DNA of 64,000 bases from Opitutales bacterium (GCA_021772565.1 JAJFLR010000054.1:85932-149931), one strand, 5' to 3'; positions 39,070-48,556 are shown, counted from the stretch's first letter. Notes: generated by a model from the sequence alone, not told the origin. Numbers and translations: made by a program.

Positions 39070-40113
39070 ATGGCAGTTAAAATAGCAATTAATGGGTTTG
39101 GCCGAATTGGCCGATTAGTATTTCGAGCACTTGTTGATCAAGGCTTGCTTGGTTCAAAATTTGATGTCGTCGCATTAAATGATTTGGTTCCGGCAGATAA
39201 CTTGGCCTACTTATTAAAATATGACTCTGTTCAAGGACGCTTTAATAAAACGGTAACTAGCGAAAAATCGGATCCATCATTGGGTTCTGATGACACTTTA
39301 ATTGTTGATGGACATAAAATCAAATGTCTGTCAGTTAGAGAAGGACCAGCAGCCATGCCGTGGGCTGACTTGGGTGTTGAAATTGTTATTGAATGTACGG
39401 GGCTGTTTACTGATTCAGTAAAAGCAAATGGCCATATTGAGGCCGGTGCAAAAAAAGTCATTATTTCGGCTCCTGCAAAAGGTGATGTTAAGACTGTTGT
39501 TATCGGAGTAAATAATGAATCACTGACAAAAGATGATAATATAATTTCAAATGCATCATGTACGACAAATTGCCTTGCCCCTATTACGAAAGTCATTCTT
39601 GACAATTTTGGAATAGAAGAAGGTTTAATGACAACTATTCACGCTTATACTGCTACTCAGAAAACAAATGATAGTGCTTCAACCAAGGATTGGAAAGGCG
39701 GTCGATCTGCAGCAATAAATATCATACCGTCAAGTACTGGAGCAGCAAAAGCAGTCGGCTTGGTTTTGCCGGAAGTTAAAGGCAAGTTAACCGGAATGTC
39801 GTTCAGAGTTCCAACACCGACAGTATCAGTTGTCGATCTTACCGTTAGAACTGAAAAAGAAACTTCTTATCAGGAAATATGTGATAAAATGAAAGAAGCA
39901 GCTGATGGATCACAAAAGGGCATTTTGGCATACACTGAAGATCAGGTTGTTTCTACTGATTTCACCCATGATTCACATTCGTCAATTTTTGATGCCGGAT
40001 CGGGATTGGAGCTAAATAGCCGTTTTTTTAAATTAGTGAGTTGGTATGACAATGAGTGGGGATATAGCAATCGTTGCATCGATCTACTGAAGCAAGTTGC
40101 CGGATTACTTTAA
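39070..40113 (+). CDS. gap: glyceraldehyde-3-phosphate dehydrogenase
   Basis: Glycolytic NAD(P)-dependent dehydrogenase, 347 residues. The Rossmann start is [14 protein letters not shown]. The catalytic cysteine is C164 in [12 protein letters not shown], with its partner histidine in [23 protein letters not shown] lies near the C-terminus. A consensus TATAAT (39057-39062) is only 7 nt from the ATG and no Shine-Dalgarno is present, pointing to a leaderless mRNA. pgk follows after 16 nt. Confidence 0.97.
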   Translation: MAVKIAINGFGRIGRLVFRALVDQGLLGSKFDVVALNDLVPADNLAYLLKYDSVQGRFNKTVTSEKSDPSLGSDDTLIVDGHKIKCLSVREGPAAMPWADLGVEIVIECTGLFTDSVKANGHIEAGAKKVIISAPAKGDVKTVVIGVNNESLTKDDNIISNASCTTNCLAPITKVILDNFGIEEGLMTTIHAYTATQKTNDSASTKDWKGGRSAAINIIPSSTGAAKAVGLVLPEVKGKLTGMSFRVPTPTVSVVDLTVRTEKETSYQEICDKMKEAADGSQKGILAYTEDQVVSTDFTHDSHSSIFDAGSGLELNSRFFKLVSWYDNEWGYSNRCIDLLKQVAGLL

Positions 40114-40129
40114 TAAATTCCAGGCAAAC

Positions 40130-41326
40130 GTGAGTAATATTAAAAAAATTTCAGATCTGGATGTTGCCGGAAAACGTGTTTTAGTGCGTGTCGATTTCAA
40201 TGTTCCGCTTGATAAATCAGGTGCAATATCTGATGACAGTCGTATCAACGCCGCTTTGCCAACAATTAGACATTTAGTTAGTCATAATGCAAAAGTTATA
40301 TTAGCCAGCCATCTTGGTAGACCTAAGGGTAAATTTAATCCTGCCTTTTCACTCAAACCGGTTGCAGAAAATCTAGCTAAAAAACTTGGCCAACCAGTAA
40401 TTTTCTTAGATGATTGTATCGGTTGTGAGGCTGAAAATGCAGTCAGTCACTTAACTGATGGGAGTGTTCTATTACTGGAAAATGTACGCTTTCATGCGGG
40501 TGAAGAAAAGAACGATAATGAAATGTCAAAAAGTTTAGCTAATCTCGCTGATATATTTATTAATGACGCTTTTGGAACAGCTCATAGAGCACATGCATCA
40601 ACAGTTGGGGTAGCAAAATTTACAAAGGAAAAAGCCGCCGGATTTCTTATTGAAAAAGAATTAGATTTTCTAGGTGAAAAAACCTCAAATCCGATTCGAC
40701 CCTTTACTGTAATTTTAGGTGGAGCTAAAGTAAGTGATAAAATAAAAGTCATTGATTCATTACTGGATAAAGCAGACACAATTTTAATTGGTGGAGGCAT
40801 GGCATACACATTCAAACTCGCCATGGGTTATAAAATTGGCAAAAGTCTTTGCGAAGTAGATAAAATTGAAGTCGCAAAACAAGCCATTCAGAAAGCAAAA
40901 GATAAGGGCGTAAAATTTTTATTACCGGAAGATAATTTAATAGTCGATTCACTCGATTTTCCAGCAGGAAAAATTGGTGAATCAAAAATTGCTGAAGGTG
41001 ATTTCCCCGATGACTGGGAAGGTGTAGATATTGGGCCAAAAACAATAGCTGCCTATAAAAAAGAAATTCAAACTGCTAAAACTATTTTATGGAACGGCCC
41101 AATGGGGATATTTGAAATATCAGATTGCTCAAAAGGAACATTTGCTATAGCAGAAGCAGTTGCAAATTCCGATGCTATATCAATCATCGGTGGCGGAGAT
41201 TCAGTAAAAGCCATTAATATGAGCGGATATTCTGATAAGGTAAGTTTTATGAGTACTGGCGGAGGTGCGAGTTTAGAATACTTAGAAGGAAAAGAATTAC
41301 CGGGAGTTTCGGCATTAAAAGATTAA
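40130..41326 (+). CDS. pgk: phosphoglycerate kinase
   Basis: Transfers phosphate from 1,3-bisphosphoglycerate to ADP. I chose the GTG at 40130, 16 nt after the gap stop, giving 398 residues starting SNIKKISDLDVAGKRVLVRVD. The longer frame from a TTG at 40097 overlaps gap. Seen are RVDFNVPLD, ILASHLGRPKGK, LENVRFHAGEEKND, the LGGAKVSDKI segment and the C-terminal GGGDSVKA and STGGGASLEYLEG. Confidence 0.97.
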   Translation: MSNIKKISDLDVAGKRVLVRVDFNVPLDKSGAISDDSRINAALPTIRHLVSHNAKVILASHLGRPKGKFNPAFSLKPVAENLAKKLGQPVIFLDDCIGCEAENAVSHLTDGSVLLLENVRFHAGEEKNDNEMSKSLANLADIFINDAFGTAHRAHASTVGVAKFTKEKAAGFLIEKELDFLGEKTSNPIRPFTVILGGAKVSDKIKVIDSLLDKADTILIGGGMAYTFKLAMGYKIGKSLCEVDKIEVAKQAIQKAKDKGVKFLLPEDNLIVDSLDFPAGKIGESKIAEGDFPDDWEGVDIGPKTIAAYKKEIQTAKTILWNGPMGIFEISDCSKGTFAIAEAVANSDAISIIGGGDSVKAINMSGYSDKVSFMSTGGGASLEYLEGKELPGVSALKD

Positions 41327-41427
41327 CTTTGACAGTTTGAATTACTGGATAAACTGAATAGTTTAATTTCAGTAGAGCATTAAAAGTTTGATAAGGTCAA
41401 TAAAACATACGTACACTGCAATTTTGA

Positions 41428-41664
41428 ATGTGTAGATTGCATCCTTCCGAATTGTATAAAGTATTGATTGCGTACATAGTAAATTATCATCGTATGTTAG
41501 AACAGAATAAGAATGCATTGAAAGAAGCTGATCAATATGGAATCGATCTCACATTAATTGAAGAAAACCTACGCAAATCATTCGAAGATCGTATTAATGC
41601 TCAGTCTACAGCTGCCAATGCACTTCGAGTATTGAGAGAAGCAAAGCTGAAAGCAGATGAATGA
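41428..41664 (+). CDS. small helical protein paired with a nucleotidyltransferase
   Basis: 78 residues, predicted all-helical, with heptad-like LKEADQYGIDLTLIEENLRKSFEDR and ANALRVLREAKLKADE. No family recognised. Its stop codon lies inside the start of the next gene (8-nt overlap), as in two-component toxin-antitoxin or MNT/HEPN-like modules. It would be the partner of the nucleotidyltransferase. Confidence 0.6.
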   Translation: MCRLHPSELYKVLIAYIVNYHRMLEQNKNALKEADQYGIDLTLIEENLRKSFEDRINAQSTAANALRVLREAKLKADE

Positions 41665-42130
41665 TTTCCTTAAAATCATAGAGCAACTCCAAAAGGCTGA
41701 TGTTAATTTTGTAGTGGTTGGTGGCTTAGCTGCAGCAGTTCATGGTAGCAGCATGCTAACTCAAGATGTGGATATTTGCTGTGACTTTTCGATCGACAAT
41801 TTACTCAACCTTCAAACTGCTTTAGCAAATTATAAACCTGTACACAGAATGGATAATAAAAAATCACGATTTACTGAAAAAAAATCACAACTTTCTAAAT
41901 TTAAAAACATATATCTAAATTCAAGTTTGGGACAACTTGACTGCTTGAGTGAGATAAAAGGTATTGGTAAATATAAAGCAGTTTTAGCGTTTTCTGAAAT
42001 CATCACAATTAATTCAATGCCATGTAAGATATTATCAATCATTGGTTTAATCAAATCTAAAAAAAGTTTGAATCGGCCAAAAGACAAACTTGCAGTCATT
42101 GAACTAAAGGCAATATTAAATAAAAAGTAA
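41657..42130 (+). CDS. nucleotidyltransferase-fold protein
   Basis: 157 residues. VVVGGLAAAVHGSSMLTQDVDICCD near 19-43 has the GG...DxD pattern of the nucleotidyltransferase fold, close to the DUF6036/AbiEii-like groups. A later INSMPCKILSIIGLIKSKKSLNRPKDK segment resembles the KxxxxRxKD region of the same families. Likely a stand-alone defence or toxin-antitoxin enzyme that modifies RNA or protein; the function is not established. Confidence 0.75.
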   Translation: MNDFLKIIEQLQKADVNFVVVGGLAAAVHGSSMLTQDVDICCDFSIDNLLNLQTALANYKPVHRMDNKKSRFTEKKSQLSKFKNIYLNSSLGQLDCLSEIKGIGKYKAVLAFSEIITINSMPCKILSIIGLIKSKKSLNRPKDKLAVIELKAILNKK

Positions 42131-42330
42131 TTGCATTAGATTCAGACCAAAAAAAATTGAAGTTCTATTATTGGTAGAATACGTTATTCCAAAATAGCGA
42201 ATTTAATATTTTTAAGGAATAAAAAATAATTATACGCGACATACAGTCAGGAATCATTCTATGTTAAGATTTGACTGGTATCAATTTTTGAATGAGTATA
42301 ATAATAATTTCAAAGTCTAAAATCTGATTT

Positions 42331-44064
42331 ATGTTAAAAAATTTAAAAATCTTAATATTGGCTGTAATTGTATTATCACTGTCAAATATTTTAAGAGGAA
42401 TTATATATTTTGAATATATATTATCTGATTTCCCAACAGATAATTCGGTCGTAATCAATCAAACAGATACAACAAAAATACCAAAAGACTATGCTACAAT
42501 AATTGGTGATCTTGATAAACTGATTAAGAGAAATCCAAGAAATGCAAAAGCTTTTATAAATAGAGGGAATGCTTTTCTAAAGATAAAAAAATTTGATAAA
42601 GCGATTGCAGACTTTAATAGCGCAATTAAGTTAATCCCTAAAAATAAAGATGCCTATATCGGAAGAGGAAGAGCAAATACAAAAAAAGGAGAGCACGATA
42701 AGGCCATCACCGATTTTAATAGTGCAATTAAACTAAAACCTGATGATACAGATGCAATAATTGGCAGAGGAATTGCAAAGTCAAAAAAAGGAAAACATGA
42801 ACGAGCCATCGTAGATTTCAACAATGCAATTTCATTAAATCCTAATGCAGCAAAAGCATATATATGTAGAGGCATAGCACACTCTCAAGTTAGTTCACAT
42901 AAAAAAGCTATTAAGGATTTTAATAAAGCGATAAAACTAAACCCTGAAGATTCTGAAGCTTATAAATGTAGAGGAATCGCATACACTCAAACTGATGAAC
43001 ATAGTAAGGCAATTATAGATTTTAATAAAGCAATAGAACTAAATCCATTAGACCCGGAAGCATTTATTTGTAGAGGTATCGCAAATTCCAAAAACGGCAA
43101 TCAGGATGTAGCCGATTTAGATTTTAAAAAAGCATTTGATCTAAACCTTAAAGATAGTGCTACTCACGCTGAAAAAAATAGAGAAATCTTCTCAAAAGAC
43201 GAAAATGACTCCACTATTACTAATATTTCTACAGATACATTTGCTTATACTGGAAGAGGTAATGCCAATTATAAAACGGAAAACTATCTTTCTGCTATTG
43301 AAGATTATAATAAAGCAATTGATCTCAATCCAAATGATATCGATGCTTATATAGGAAGGGGTAAATCATATTCACAGTTGGGAGAACACGAAAAAGCTGT
43401 ACTGGATTATAATATTGCTATAAGCATGGATCCAGAAAAATCGAAAGGTTATAACCTTCGGGGAATTGAATTCATTGCACTGGGATTTAGTGATGAGGCA
43501 GTTGATGATTTTAATAAAGCAATAAATATTAATCCCAGAGAAGTCTCCGCATACTATAATCGTGGTGTAGTTTTTTTTGACAAAGGTTTCTATTACATGG
43601 CTATTAATAATTTTAATGAACTACTTAAATTAGATCCGAATTTTACTCAAACGTACTATGACAGAGCAAAATGTTATTGCGCGATTGGAGAGTATGAAAA
43701 GGCCATCACTGATTTTAATAAAATGATTGAGTATGAAGCTGCTGAGTCTTTTGTCTATTACAACCGCGGGATCGCGTATGCAGGACTGAATAAATTCAAA
43801 GAAGCTGTTGAAGATTTAAATAGAGCGATAGAAATTGAGCCTGACTACACTATGGCATTTATCAGTAGGGGCAGAATTTTAATAGAAATGAGGATGTATG
43901 AAGAAGCTATTGAAGATTATAATTATGCAATTGAGTTAGAACCATATAACGTTCAAGCGTACTTAAATAGAAGTCGTGCACTTGAAGCGAGTGGCGATTT
44001 TGATAAAGCAAATGATGATTTTGATAATGCAATGAATCTATCGCTTCTTCAGGATGCTGAATAA
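42331..44064 (+). CDS. membrane-anchored TPR-repeat protein
   Basis: 577 residues. An N-terminal hydrophobic segment (about 5-32) is followed by about 14 consecutive 34-residue TPR units with the theme AIxDFNxAIxLxPxxxxAYxxRG. Units 1-7 and 8-14 are separated by an irregular stretch near 270-300. The anchor suggests a periplasmic scaffold. The client is unknown and no partner gene is adjacent. Confidence 0.9.
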   Translation: MLKNLKILILAVIVLSLSNILRGIIYFEYILSDFPTDNSVVINQTDTTKIPKDYATIIGDLDKLIKRNPRNAKAFINRGNAFLKIKKFDKAIADFNSAIKLIPKNKDAYIGRGRANTKKGEHDKAITDFNSAIKLKPDDTDAIIGRGIAKSKKGKHERAIVDFNNAISLNPNAAKAYICRGIAHSQVSSHKKAIKDFNKAIKLNPEDSEAYKCRGIAYTQTDEHSKAIIDFNKAIELNPLDPEAFICRGIANSKNGNQDVADLDFKKAFDLNLKDSATHAEKNREIFSKDENDSTITNISTDTFAYTGRGNANYKTENYLSAIEDYNKAIDLNPNDIDAYIGRGKSYSQLGEHEKAVLDYNIAISMDPEKSKGYNLRGIEFIALGFSDEAVDDFNKAININPREVSAYYNRGVVFFDKGFYYMAINNFNELLKLDPNFTQTYYDRAKCYCAIGEYEKAITDFNKMIEYEAAESFVYYNRGIAYAGLNKFKEAVEDLNRAIEIEPDYTMAFISRGRILIEMRMYEEAIEDYNYAIELEPYNVQAYLNRSRALEASGDFDKANDDFDNAMNLSLLQDAE

Positions 44065-44078
44065 AAACTATTACTTAA

Positions 44079-44891
44079 CTATTTTTTATTTTTTTTAAAC
44101 GGCATTTGCATTAAACCTTTTACAGAATCATCCGATACTTTATTCGACTCTTCTAAACCAAATTGAATTTCGGTTGGGTTTTTACAGATTTTAAACGACC
44201 TAAAAATTCGGTCCCATATTGATAGTAACGATGTGTAATTTGAGTTAGTTTCCTGGACTATTTGTGAATGATGCACTTTATGCATTTGGGGTGTCGTTAT
44301 AAATATCCTGAGAATTTTTTCGATTTTATCCAAAAAACTAATATTAGCATGATGAATTTGTACATTGGCAAATAATATAGCTTCGTAAAAAACGAGTTCA
44401 CCTAATGTTACTCCAATTAAAATTAAAATAGGTGTACGCAGCAAAGATGAAAAGAAGATTTCACCAACATGAAATCGATTTGCTGTCGTCACATCCATAA
44501 AGGGATCTGAATGATGAACTTTATGAAATTTCCAGAAAAATGGAATAATATGGTTCAATCGATGCCACCAGTACATCCATAAATCCATTAGAACTATTGC
44601 ACCAACTAAGTGCATCCAACTGGGAAGATTTATTAGATAAAGTATCCCAAATTGATTGATCTCAGTCCACTGTACTGATTTCACCCATAGTACTACAAAT
44701 AAAAATGATATCATTACAGAATTAATAATACCTAGAACAAAATTCCTCAACAAGTGCACAAATCTTTTCTTATATTGCTTTTTAAAAAATTCAAAGAAAG
44801 GGCATATGCTTTCCCAGACTAATAAAATTAATAAAATACCTACCTCTATCGGCAGTTGGTGTTCAATTACTAGATCGTAGATCGATGACAT
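44079..44891 (-). CDS. fatty-acid hydroxylase / sterol desaturase family protein
   Basis: 270-residue membrane di-iron oxygenase. Histidine clusters are visible: HRLNH near 129, HKVHHSD near 143-149, HHANIS near 199 and HKVHHS near 220. Four or more membrane spans lie in the N-terminal 110 residues. Members hydroxylate or desaturate lipids; the substrate is open. It may share a transcript with the ABC exporter (12-nt gap). Confidence 0.88.
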   Translation of the reverse strand: MSSIYDLVIEHQLPIEVGILLILLVWESICPFFEFFKKQYKKRFVHLLRNFVLGIINSVMISFLFVVLWVKSVQWTEINQFGILYLINLPSWMHLVGAIVLMDLWMYWWHRLNHIIPFFWKFHKVHHSDPFMDVTTANRFHVGEIFFSSLLRTPILILIGVTLGELVFYEAILFANVQIHHANISFLDKIEKILRIFITTPQMHKVHHSQIVQETNSNYTSLLSIWDRIFRSFKICKNPTEIQFGLEESNKVSDDSVKGLMQMPFKKNKK

Positions 44892-44903
44892 CCTAAAATA
44901 ATT

Positions 44904-46643
44904 TTAAACAGTTTCCGGGATAAAATCATGCTGTATATTCCATAGTTGAGAATATCTTCCGCTATTTAATAACAATTGCTCATGATGTCCTACTTCAATA
45001 ATTTTACCGTTATCCATCACGACAATCTGATCAGCACGCCTAACTGTGGATAAGCGATGAGCAATAACTAACACTGTTCGGTTTCGCATTAATACCTCAA
45101 GTGCATCCTGAATCTTTTGCTCGGTTAAGGTATCCACACTCGATGTTGCTTCGTCAAAAATTACCAGCGGAGGATTTTTCAGTAAAACTCTTGCTATTGT
45201 GATACGCTGCTTCTCGCCCATACTGAGCCTAATACCACGCTCCCCTATCATTGTTTTCATGCCTTTAGGTAATTTTGAAACAAAGTCCCAGGCTTTTGCA
45301 CCTTGCAGTGCAGTGATAATTTCAGTATTAGTCGCATTCTTATTTGCCAATCTTAAATTATCTTCAACAGTCCCATCAAATAAAAATGGTTCCTGTGCAA
45401 CATATCCAATATGTCCACGTAGTTCAACTAAATCTATATTGCGAATATCTACATCATTTAAAAGAACTGCACCTTCACTAACGTCATAATATCTCAATAA
45501 TAAATTAGCGATCGTACTCTTTCCGGCACCTGTGTGTCCCACAAGAGCCGTCACGTTACCCGCAGGTAGTTCTAGCTCAAAATCATTAATTACCTGATCC
45601 CGCTCAGGATAAGAAAAACTTACATTCTCATATTTTACCGTTATTAAACCTTGTGGAAACTGTGCAGGATTATTCAGATTTTCTATTTCTACCGGATGAT
45701 CGAGAATTTCAAAGACTCTCTCTCCAGACGCTTTTCCGGCAGCTAACATATGATTCAATCCGTTGAGTAAACTGATCGGTTCATAAAGCATTCTGCAAAA
45801 AGCAAAAAAAGCAACAAAGTCACCAAAAGTAAAATCTGCAGATGTATTTAGTAAGTAGCCACCCACACCTACTACTGCTACTGTTCCGATACTGGCAATA
45901 AAATTACTCGTTGGACTATAAATGGACCAGCGAAACATCGCCTTTAAAGTTCTCTTTCGCATCAGTTCCGCTAAATAATTAAATCTAGCTTTCTCTCGAT
46001 CTTGAAGTGCAAAAGAATGAATCAACCGATTTGCCTGAATATCTTCAACCAGCAAACTATTGAGTTCACCGGCAGTCTCTCGAACTGCACTCCAATTTTT
46101 CCTGGTAGCTTTAGCGTGATCGATTGCCAAAAAAATAATTATTGGCAAAGGTAGTATAACAAATACTGCTAGCAAAGGTTGAGTAACTAACAATATAGTA
46201 ATTATTCCTAATACCAATAAAATAGAAGCGATTCCTTGCTCTGTTCCATCGAGTAAGGCCCTTTCGACATTGTTAACATCATCAACAACTCGAGAGGCAA
46301 TTTCACCGCTCTTTCTGCGATCATAAAACGAAACCGGAAGTTCCAATAGTTTAGCATGCAAATCTGCTCTCAATGCGATTAACACTTTTTGCTCCAACAC
46401 ATTATTAACTCTAATTCTAAAACAGTTCAGTAACTCTCTAAAGGCAAAGCAGAGTGTGATGCATAACATACCAAATCCCAATTGATTCATCTCAGCAGAA
46501 TCAATTAAGCCGTCTACAACCCATCCTATTACCAGTGGAACAGCCAACATAAATAACATACTGCCTATTGCTAAACTTAGTGTCAGAGCAAAAAGACCTT
46601 TATGTCGAAATAGATAACTTGAGACTCTCCAGATAATTTCCAT
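44904..46643 (-). CDS. MsbA-like ABC exporter
   Basis: 579-residue half-transporter. Six membrane spans in residues 1-315 are followed by an ATPase domain with Walker A GHTGAGKST, Q-loop YVAQEPFLFDG, signature LSMGEKQRI (a variant of LSGGQ), Walker B LVIFDEATSSVD and the H-loop histidine in LVIAHRLSTV. Lipid A flippase or multidrug export are both possible; the neighbouring lipid hydroxylase hints at lipids. Confidence 0.9.
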   Translation of the reverse strand: MEIIWRVSSYLFRHKGLFALTLSLAIGSMLFMLAVPLVIGWVVDGLIDSAEMNQLGFGMLCITLCFAFRELLNCFRIRVNNVLEQKVLIALRADLHAKLLELPVSFYDRRKSGEIASRVVDDVNNVERALLDGTEQGIASILLVLGIITILLVTQPLLAVFVILPLPIIIFLAIDHAKATRKNWSAVRETAGELNSLLVEDIQANRLIHSFALQDREKARFNYLAELMRKRTLKAMFRWSIYSPTSNFIASIGTVAVVGVGGYLLNTSADFTFGDFVAFFAFCRMLYEPISLLNGLNHMLAAGKASGERVFEILDHPVEIENLNNPAQFPQGLITVKYENVSFSYPERDQVINDFELELPAGNVTALVGHTGAGKSTIANLLLRYYDVSEGAVLLNDVDIRNIDLVELRGHIGYVAQEPFLFDGTVEDNLRLANKNATNTEIITALQGAKAWDFVSKLPKGMKTMIGERGIRLSMGEKQRITIARVLLKNPPLVIFDEATSSVDTLTEQKIQDALEVLMRNRTVLVIAHRLSTVRRADQIVVMDNGKIIEVGHHEQLLLNSGRYSQLWNIQHDFIPETV

Positions 46644-46830
46644 AAAAATAAAGATAAGTAATAACTAAATTTTTAAACATATGTATTTAGTTTTGAATAC
46701 AAAAAGATAACCGCATAGCACACCACGAGTGCAATAATTTATTTTGGCATTTCTGCAGAGCCACTGGAAATTACAAGTTTAAATCTTTTTGTTCTATCCA
46801 TTAAATATTATTTTCTAATATCTTGGTGTG

Positions 46831-46912
46831 CTTTGTCATCGCGAGGAGCAAAGCGAGCCGACTACGCAATAGTAGCCTCTGGCTACGACGGCTGTATGCG
46901 GCGATTCATGAT
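46831..46912 (+). repeat. dispersed palindromic repeat (GTCATCGCGAGGAG family)
   Basis: Opens CTTTGTCATCGCGAGGAG and ends GCGATTCATGATTAA. Its centre, TAGCCTCTGGCTA, differs from that of the other copies. Confidence 0.75.
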
Positions 46913-46965
46913 TAATTTATTGGGCAATCATTGTAACTACTCAGCATGACACCAAAATAGAAATG

Positions 46966-47106
46966 TTTTTCGGTATCGGTATCGGTATCGGTATCAGTTC
47001 ACCAAGCCGTAGCCTATTAGCAAGGGCTGGTGAAACGGCTATCGGAATCGCTTTTGGGAAATCCGATACCGAGAGCCGCATGGGTTCACCCTTCTGATAC
47101 CGAAAA
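46966..47106. repeat. hexamer array and imperfect inverted element
   Basis: TTTTTCGGTATC opens with four CGGTAT repeats (46971-46996). GATACCGAAAA closes it at 47096-47106. An inner hairpin TTCACCAAGCC/GGGCTGGTGAA lies near 46997-47036. The same hexamer array (as ACCGAT) occurs at 58180-58236. Confidence 0.75.
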
Positions 47107-47154
47107 GGATGTTTTAATCTTTTATACATGCTGTGTAGTTATACTGGTTCTAAA

Positions 47155-47313
47155 AAATAATTTCACAAAATGATTTGAAAAGTTATAGAGGATTAAATTA
47201 GATAGATTACTTCGTCGCGTTGCTCATCGCAATGACAACGGTCTTTTCATTTGTCATTGCGAATTCGACTTTAATCGAATGTGGCAATCCATCTGACTGT
47301 TGTGAAATTATTT
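47155..47313. mobile_element. MITE-like element with perfect 14-bp terminal inverted repeats
   Basis: AAATAATTTCACAA (47155-47168) and TTGTGAAATTATTT (47300-47313) bound 159 bp. Imperfect pairing continues about 14 bp outwards (ATACTGGT versus ATAGTGAT). Inside is an inverted pair related to the GTCATTGCGA/GGCAATCCATCT repeats. No coding capacity. Confidence 0.65.
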
Positions 47314-47452
47314 CCTGAAATCACTATACCAATCATTTACGAATTTCTATAAATCAAAATAAATATCGTTGCGAATTTCAGCACAATATTTTCACTTGAG
47401 GTTAGTATAGAATATTTATTCGCTAAAACTATTTTTTATTGCTTACTAAAAC

Positions 47453-47893
47453 ATGAAAAAACCTGATACTGGCGCTGTCCTCTACGATCTTCCTTCTCCT
47501 TATGAAGCACATCCTTTTGGACTACTGCATTTGAAAAGATTTATTGCCAAAATTCGCAAGCACCTAAAAGGAGAACTCCCAAAATCTTATCAAAGAAATT
47601 TTACGCGAGGATTCGATGGCTTTCTCTGCCTGCATATGGAAATTGAGCCAAAAGAAGTTATTGAAATTGTTAGGACGAGTGAAAACGATGAAGAAGTAAA
47701 CCAACGGTTACGCAAAAGATTACCGGATGATCTTAAACCGCACATCTGGAATCGTAAACTATCTCAAATGGGAACTCGCAGTATGGGTAAAGAAAAACTT
47801 GAAGAGACTAAAAAAGAAATGGGAATTGCTGATAGATCTGACTTACAAAATTTTGCTGACATGATCGAATTTGATGAAGACCGTATTGATTAA
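47453..47893 (+). CDS. DUF5069-family protein
   Basis: 146 residues, small soluble protein of the DUF5069 family known mainly from Verrucomicrobiota. Typical parts are SPYEAHPFGLLHLKRFIAKIRKH, PKSYQRNFTRGFDGFLCLHM, IVRTSENDEEVNQRL and GIADRSDLQNFADMIEFDEDRID. Function unknown. The last 128 nt are duplicated at 49077-49203. Confidence 0.85.
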   Translation: MKKPDTGAVLYDLPSPYEAHPFGLLHLKRFIAKIRKHLKGELPKSYQRNFTRGFDGFLCLHMEIEPKEVIEIVRTSENDEEVNQRLRKRLPDDLKPHIWNRKLSQMGTRSMGKEKLEETKKEMGIADRSDLQNFADMIEFDEDRID

Positions 47894-47980
47894 TACCATT
47901 TCTATAATTTCCTACCTACTTTTAAAAAAATTTTCCATTTTATTTTTCTTTTAAAATTCTGATCACCCCAAAGCGATAAT
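47766..47980. repeat. 215-bp direct duplication, left copy
   Basis: Matches 49077-49291 base for base in length with about ten differences. It contains the DUF5069 3' end and, in reverse, a still-open reading frame equal to the methyltransferase C-terminus (LSLWGDQNFKRKIKWKIFL), ending in a stop at 47902-47904. Confidence 0.93.
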
Positions 47981-48052
47981 CGGCTTTTCATCCGTTGCAC
48001 GTATTAAAAATCTATCAGTAATAGCTTTCTGCTACAATTTGAAAGGCCTAAT

Positions 48053-48289
48053 TATAGCGTCTGCCATAATAAATTTCCGAAATAAATTAGTTTATGCAAT
48101 TAATGGACGTGAGTCAGATAGATTGCCGCACTCTGCTTTCGCAGAGCTCGCAATGACAATTAGGCATTTACTTTGTCATCGCGAGGAGCAGCGCGACATG
48201 GCGATCCATGACTTTTTTTCTTTTTTTAAACTTCTTTTCGGTACCGAGTTGAAAACGACATCTACCAATTTATTATGGCAGATGCTATA
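48053..48289. mobile_element. MITE-like element with 23-bp terminal inverted repeats
   Basis: Left end TATAGCGTCTGCCATAATAA (from 48053) is the complement of the right end ending GGCAGATGCTATA at 48289, with one mismatch over 23 bp. Between them lie inverted pairs GATTGCCGC...CGCAATGACAA and TTGTCATCGCGAGGAG...GGCGATCCATGAC. TATA at both ends could reflect a TA target duplication. The right 54 bp recurs at 36187 and 57403. No transposase frame. Confidence 0.78.
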
Positions 48290-48370
48290 TCACATCCACC
48301 TGGACAGTAAAATCACCATCATAAAAATTATGATTGCTTATCTTTAAATATTTTATAAAACTAAAACATC

Positions 48371-48556
48371 ATGAGTAATACAGATTTAGCCATGGAAGTA
48401 ATTAATCGTTTGCCACCCAATTCTTCTCTACACGAAATGGCTCGTAGGCTGGAATTCGTTGCGTCAGTCCAGGAAGGTTTTGATCAAATTGATTCTGGAC
48501 AAGGAATTAACTTGGAGAAAGTAGAGCAGATGATTGATCGATGGACTACGAAATAA
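48371..48556 (+). CDS. putative antitoxin of a ParE/RelE-type toxin
   Basis: 61 residues, helical (MSNTDLAMEVINRLPPNSSLHEMARRLEFVASVQEGFDQIDSGQ), like the short antitoxins that precede RelE/ParE toxins. It overlaps the toxin gene by 16 nt. The gene lies just right of the MITE-like element and inside the 215-bp duplication pair. Confidence 0.78.
   Translation: MSNTDLAMEVINRLPPNSSLHEMARRLEFVASVQEGFDQIDSGQGINLEKVEQMIDRWTTK

Larger units (their letters stand above)
46644..47452. other. 809-bp gene-free, repeat-filled region
   Basis: No supported gene. It holds in order a GTCATCGCGAGGAG-type repeat (46831-46912), a CGGTATC-bounded inverted element (46966-47106) and a small element with 14-bp terminal inverted repeats (47155-47313). 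The last 100 nt lead into the DUF5069 gene. Confidence 0.75.

Noticed and set aside
46941..47129. 62-residue frame in the hexamer array
   Set aside because: Made of CGGTAT repeats and palindromes, not a gene.
48039..48347. 102-residue open frame
   Set aside because: It lies wholly inside the MITE-like element and reads through its palindromes; the protein is low in recognisable structure.
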